Below, piece by piece: positions 62,581-64,000 of a DNA stretch of 64,000 nucleotides (positions within the stretch are counted from its first letter, which is position 1; each line of letters begins with the position of its first letter). Under the pieces are notes generated by a model. It made no database searches and had not been told where the DNA came from. It worked only from the letters and a program-made list of their open reading frames with translations. The DNA is from Maribacter_C sp947494565 (lineage in GTDB: Bacteria > Bacteroidota > Bacteroidia > Flavobacteriales > Flavobacteriaceae): positions 310,001 through 374,000 of the forward strand of contig NZ_JBLFEP010000002.1 of NCBI RefSeq assembly GCF_047345415.1. Reading direction: 5' to 3'. The position numbers and the translations under genes are program-made.

Positions 62581-63168
62581 TTACGGTTGTTCCACGTTAG
62601 CTTCTTGGGTGATTTTATCGGATTTGTATAATTCGATGGCCTTCACATAGTTCTGTGCACCTTCCATTGTCATATCATTGATAAAGCCATCGAGTTCCGG
62701 ATGGTTCTTTTTCGTCCAACTCACCAAAGTATCCCTTTCTGCTTGCCATGCGTTCCAGTCGGTATCTTTACATTCCAGTTCTTCTATTTTTGAGATTTTA
62801 CCTGAATCAAAGGAGATACCGTACCGACACTGCATTGGGTCGTTTTTTAAAAACTCGTGACGCCCTGAACTTATAGATATTGACGCAACAATCCGCTTGC
62901 CACTTTCTTCTAATTCGACAACTTCATAAGAGGTTCTAAAGACGGAATCCCATTTGAACACCTCGTAAAAACTTTCACGGGTATAGGGCATGATATAATC
63001 TCCGGCGGTAATCGTAATACTATCTGCAATCAGTGTTTTGATTTTAGTGAAGTTCCTAGCATCCCGAGCACCATAATAGTCAGTAATGATCTCTTGGCGG
63101 GATAATTGTTTATCGCCACAAGCCATTAACGTACAGAAGAGACTGGCTAAAAGAAATAGGTGTTTCAT
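62581..63168 (-). CDS. lipoprotein with NTF2/SnoaL-like fold
   Basis: A 195-residue protein with leader MKHLFLLASLFCTLMACGDK (lipobox Cys near residue 17) and a mature domain that reads like an NTF2/SnoaL-like cone fold: IITDYYGARDARNFTKIKTL, ESFYEVFKWDSVFRTSYEVV, KRIVASISISSGRHEFLKND, CRYGISFDSGKISKIEELEC. Such domains bind small ligands; no function can be assigned. Confidence 0.75.
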   Translation of the reverse strand: MKHLFLLASLFCTLMACGDKQLSRQEIITDYYGARDARNFTKIKTLIADSITITAGDYIMPYTRESFYEVFKWDSVFRTSYEVVELEESGKRIVASISISSGRHEFLKNDPMQCRYGISFDSGKISKIEELECKDTDWNAWQAERDTLVSWTKKNHPELDGFINDMTMEGAQNYVKAIELYKSDKITQEANVEQP

Positions 63169-63208
63169 TGGTTTATTTGTTCTTTTTTGAAACTAGGTTC
63201 ATGGTAAA

Positions 63209-63721
63209 TTAGTCATCATAAATCGAACCAAGCGGCTTAAGGTATTTATCAAAACCAATTTCCTTGCAGAAAGCGTGTATGCTTTTCCTTGCTATTGGGC
63301 TGAAACCCTTTGCCGGATAGGAGTAGTCTTCATTGACTTTGATGTATTTTTTTGAGATGGCGGGGATTTCCAGCGATGATATCAAATAATTACAATCTAG
63401 ACAAACGCTGATGGCAGCTAGAATTTCATCTTTAGCATAATAAACTACAGCAAAATGTGGGTCAAAGCAAGAGGCAGTAGTTGTTCCATAGCTTTGGTCA
63501 GAAGTAAATAGTTCTTCCAGGTTATCAACTTGAGATCGATTTAGTTCAATGGTATTCGCTATTTTTTCTTTTGCATTTTCCAAACAAACGTCGATTTTAA
63601 GCCCTCCCTCACCTTGATATTCGTATGCTAAAACTTTATCATAGTGTAATAGGGAAAATGGATTGTTCTGTCCTACTAAAATAAGAGGCAAGAACAGTAT
63701 AATAATACGTAGACTTTTCAT
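63209..63721 (-). CDS. exported protein of unknown function
   Basis: A 170-residue protein with an N-terminal signal (MKSLRIIILFLPLILVGQNN) and an acidic, beta-rich remainder (KVLAYEYQGEGGLKIDVCLE, SYGTTTASCFDPHFAVVYYA, DCNYLISSLEIPAISKKYIK, GFSPIARKSIHAFCKEIGFD). Four cysteines could form disulfides. Seen in a run of minus-strand secreted genes; family unknown. Confidence 0.65.
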   Translation of the reverse strand: MKSLRIIILFLPLILVGQNNPFSLLHYDKVLAYEYQGEGGLKIDVCLENAKEKIANTIELNRSQVDNLEELFTSDQSYGTTTASCFDPHFAVVYYAKDEILAAISVCLDCNYLISSLEIPAISKKYIKVNEDYSYPAKGFSPIARKSIHAFCKEIGFDKYLKPLGSIYDD

Positions 63722-63757
63722 GTAACACTATTCATGGGACTTTGCTCCTCCCAATTC

Positions 63758-64000
63758 CTATTTTTCCACTGACGTTTCCCAACCATCATATGTTCCATGA
63801 TTGATTTTCGCAATTTTTCGTAAGCTAGTGGTTATGGGATAGATTGAATTTATATCCACCTTGTCGTTTCTCCAAATCCGCAGCTCAAAGGGGAGTTCAC
63901 TTTTTTTATTCGTTCCTGAGAATTCAATGGTAAAATCTAGCTGCGCCACCTCGGCCTCACATTTCTTCAAGTCGGTTTCGGTCTTAAAATATAACCAGTG
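63758..64000 (-). CDS. RraB-like protein, C-terminal part (cut by window end)
   Basis: The minus-strand frame is open to the window end and stops at 63758. The visible 80 residues read HWLYFKTETDLKKCEAEVAQ ... SIYPITTSLRKIAKINHGTY then DGWETSVEK, which matches the C-terminal part of RraB (ribonuclease E inhibitor) proteins, whose ending is DGWET. RraB modulates RNase E in proteobacteria; Bacteroidota members are small free-standing proteins of unknown role. The N-terminus lies outside the window. Confidence 0.7.
   Translation of the reverse strand, partial: HWLYFKTETDLKKCEAEVAQLDFTIEFSGTNKKSELPFELRIWRNDKVDINSIYPITTSLRKIAKINHGTYDGWETSVEK

Noticed and set aside
1..64000. tRNA, rRNA, CRISPR arrays, prophage and intact IS elements
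   Set aside because: I looked for T-loop motifs, direct repeats with unique spacers, integrase and transposase motifs and found none that hold up.

Overview
The window comes from a Bacteroidota genome, most likely a marine member of the Flavobacteriaceae (mid-40s GC, estimated by eye). Support for this includes several TAnnTTTG -7 promoter boxes (the Flavobacteriia-type primary promoter) upstream of genes, few Shine-Dalgarno sequences, Flavobacteriia-style intergenic repeats with a CTGAGCGnAGTCGAAGG core, LytTR/LytS regulators, SCP/CAP lipoproteins, secreted sulfatase and Asp-box proteins, and a small protein family repertoire typical of this group. No rRNA, tRNA, CRISPR array, prophage or intact insertion sequence was seen.

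Layout. 1-1.1 kb: the end of a histidine kinase, its NarL-type response regulator, and a tandem array with an exact 78-bp period. 1.2-10.5 kb: a DsbA/FrnE-type oxidoreductase, two large tandem paralogous secreted Asp-box (VPS10/sortilin-like) proteins and a formylglycine sulfatase. 10.5-18.9 kb: hemJ, an NtrY-like kinase, a PhzF-like protein, an enoyl-CoA hydratase, an exported protein of unknown function, a PA0069-type radical SAM protein whose promoter lies in a perfect 15-bp inverted repeat, and a YCII/DGPF protein beside an ECF42-type sigma factor with a C-terminal helical extension. 18.9-31.4 kb: housekeeping and membrane genes (oxidoreductase, HD hydrolase, PlsC, bacilliredoxin, TerB-DnaJ protein, HupE/UreJ-like, dCMP deaminase, CtpA, MarC, DUF3109), a LytS/LytTR two-component pair, and two small exported proteins. 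31.4-36.9 kb: a decayed-looking gap, nrdB-nrdA (class I ribonucleotide reductase), and a gap with two small membrane-protein ORFs. 36.9-38.2 kb: a TrpB2-type enzyme.

The most distinctive region is 38.3-52.7 kb. It holds three paralogous GMC flavoproteins with a putative Fe-S cysteine motif, one gluconate-2-dehydrogenase-subunit-3-like Tat 'hitchhiker' subunit, three TIM-barrel sugar isomerase/epimerases (one Tat-type, one lipoprotein-like, one cytoplasmic), a Gfo/Idh/MocA dehydrogenase, a nucleoside/sugar-type MFS importer, and two DUF1080 (3-keto-glycoside hydrolase family) lipoproteins. Together these fit a periplasmic pathway that oxidises glycosides at C3, cleaves the 3-keto-glycoside, isomerises and imports the keto-sugar, and reduces it in the cytoplasm. 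Shared TAAATnTAGGG elements sit in front of two of the GMC units.

52.7-64 kb: a conserved yicC-gmk-nadD operon, a secreted sialidase-like protein, a GDYXXLXY/DUF2157 membrane pair, YiaA-like protein, a large helical protein of unknown function, a series of secreted lipoproteins of unknown role, and, cut by the window end, the C-terminus of an RraB-like protein.
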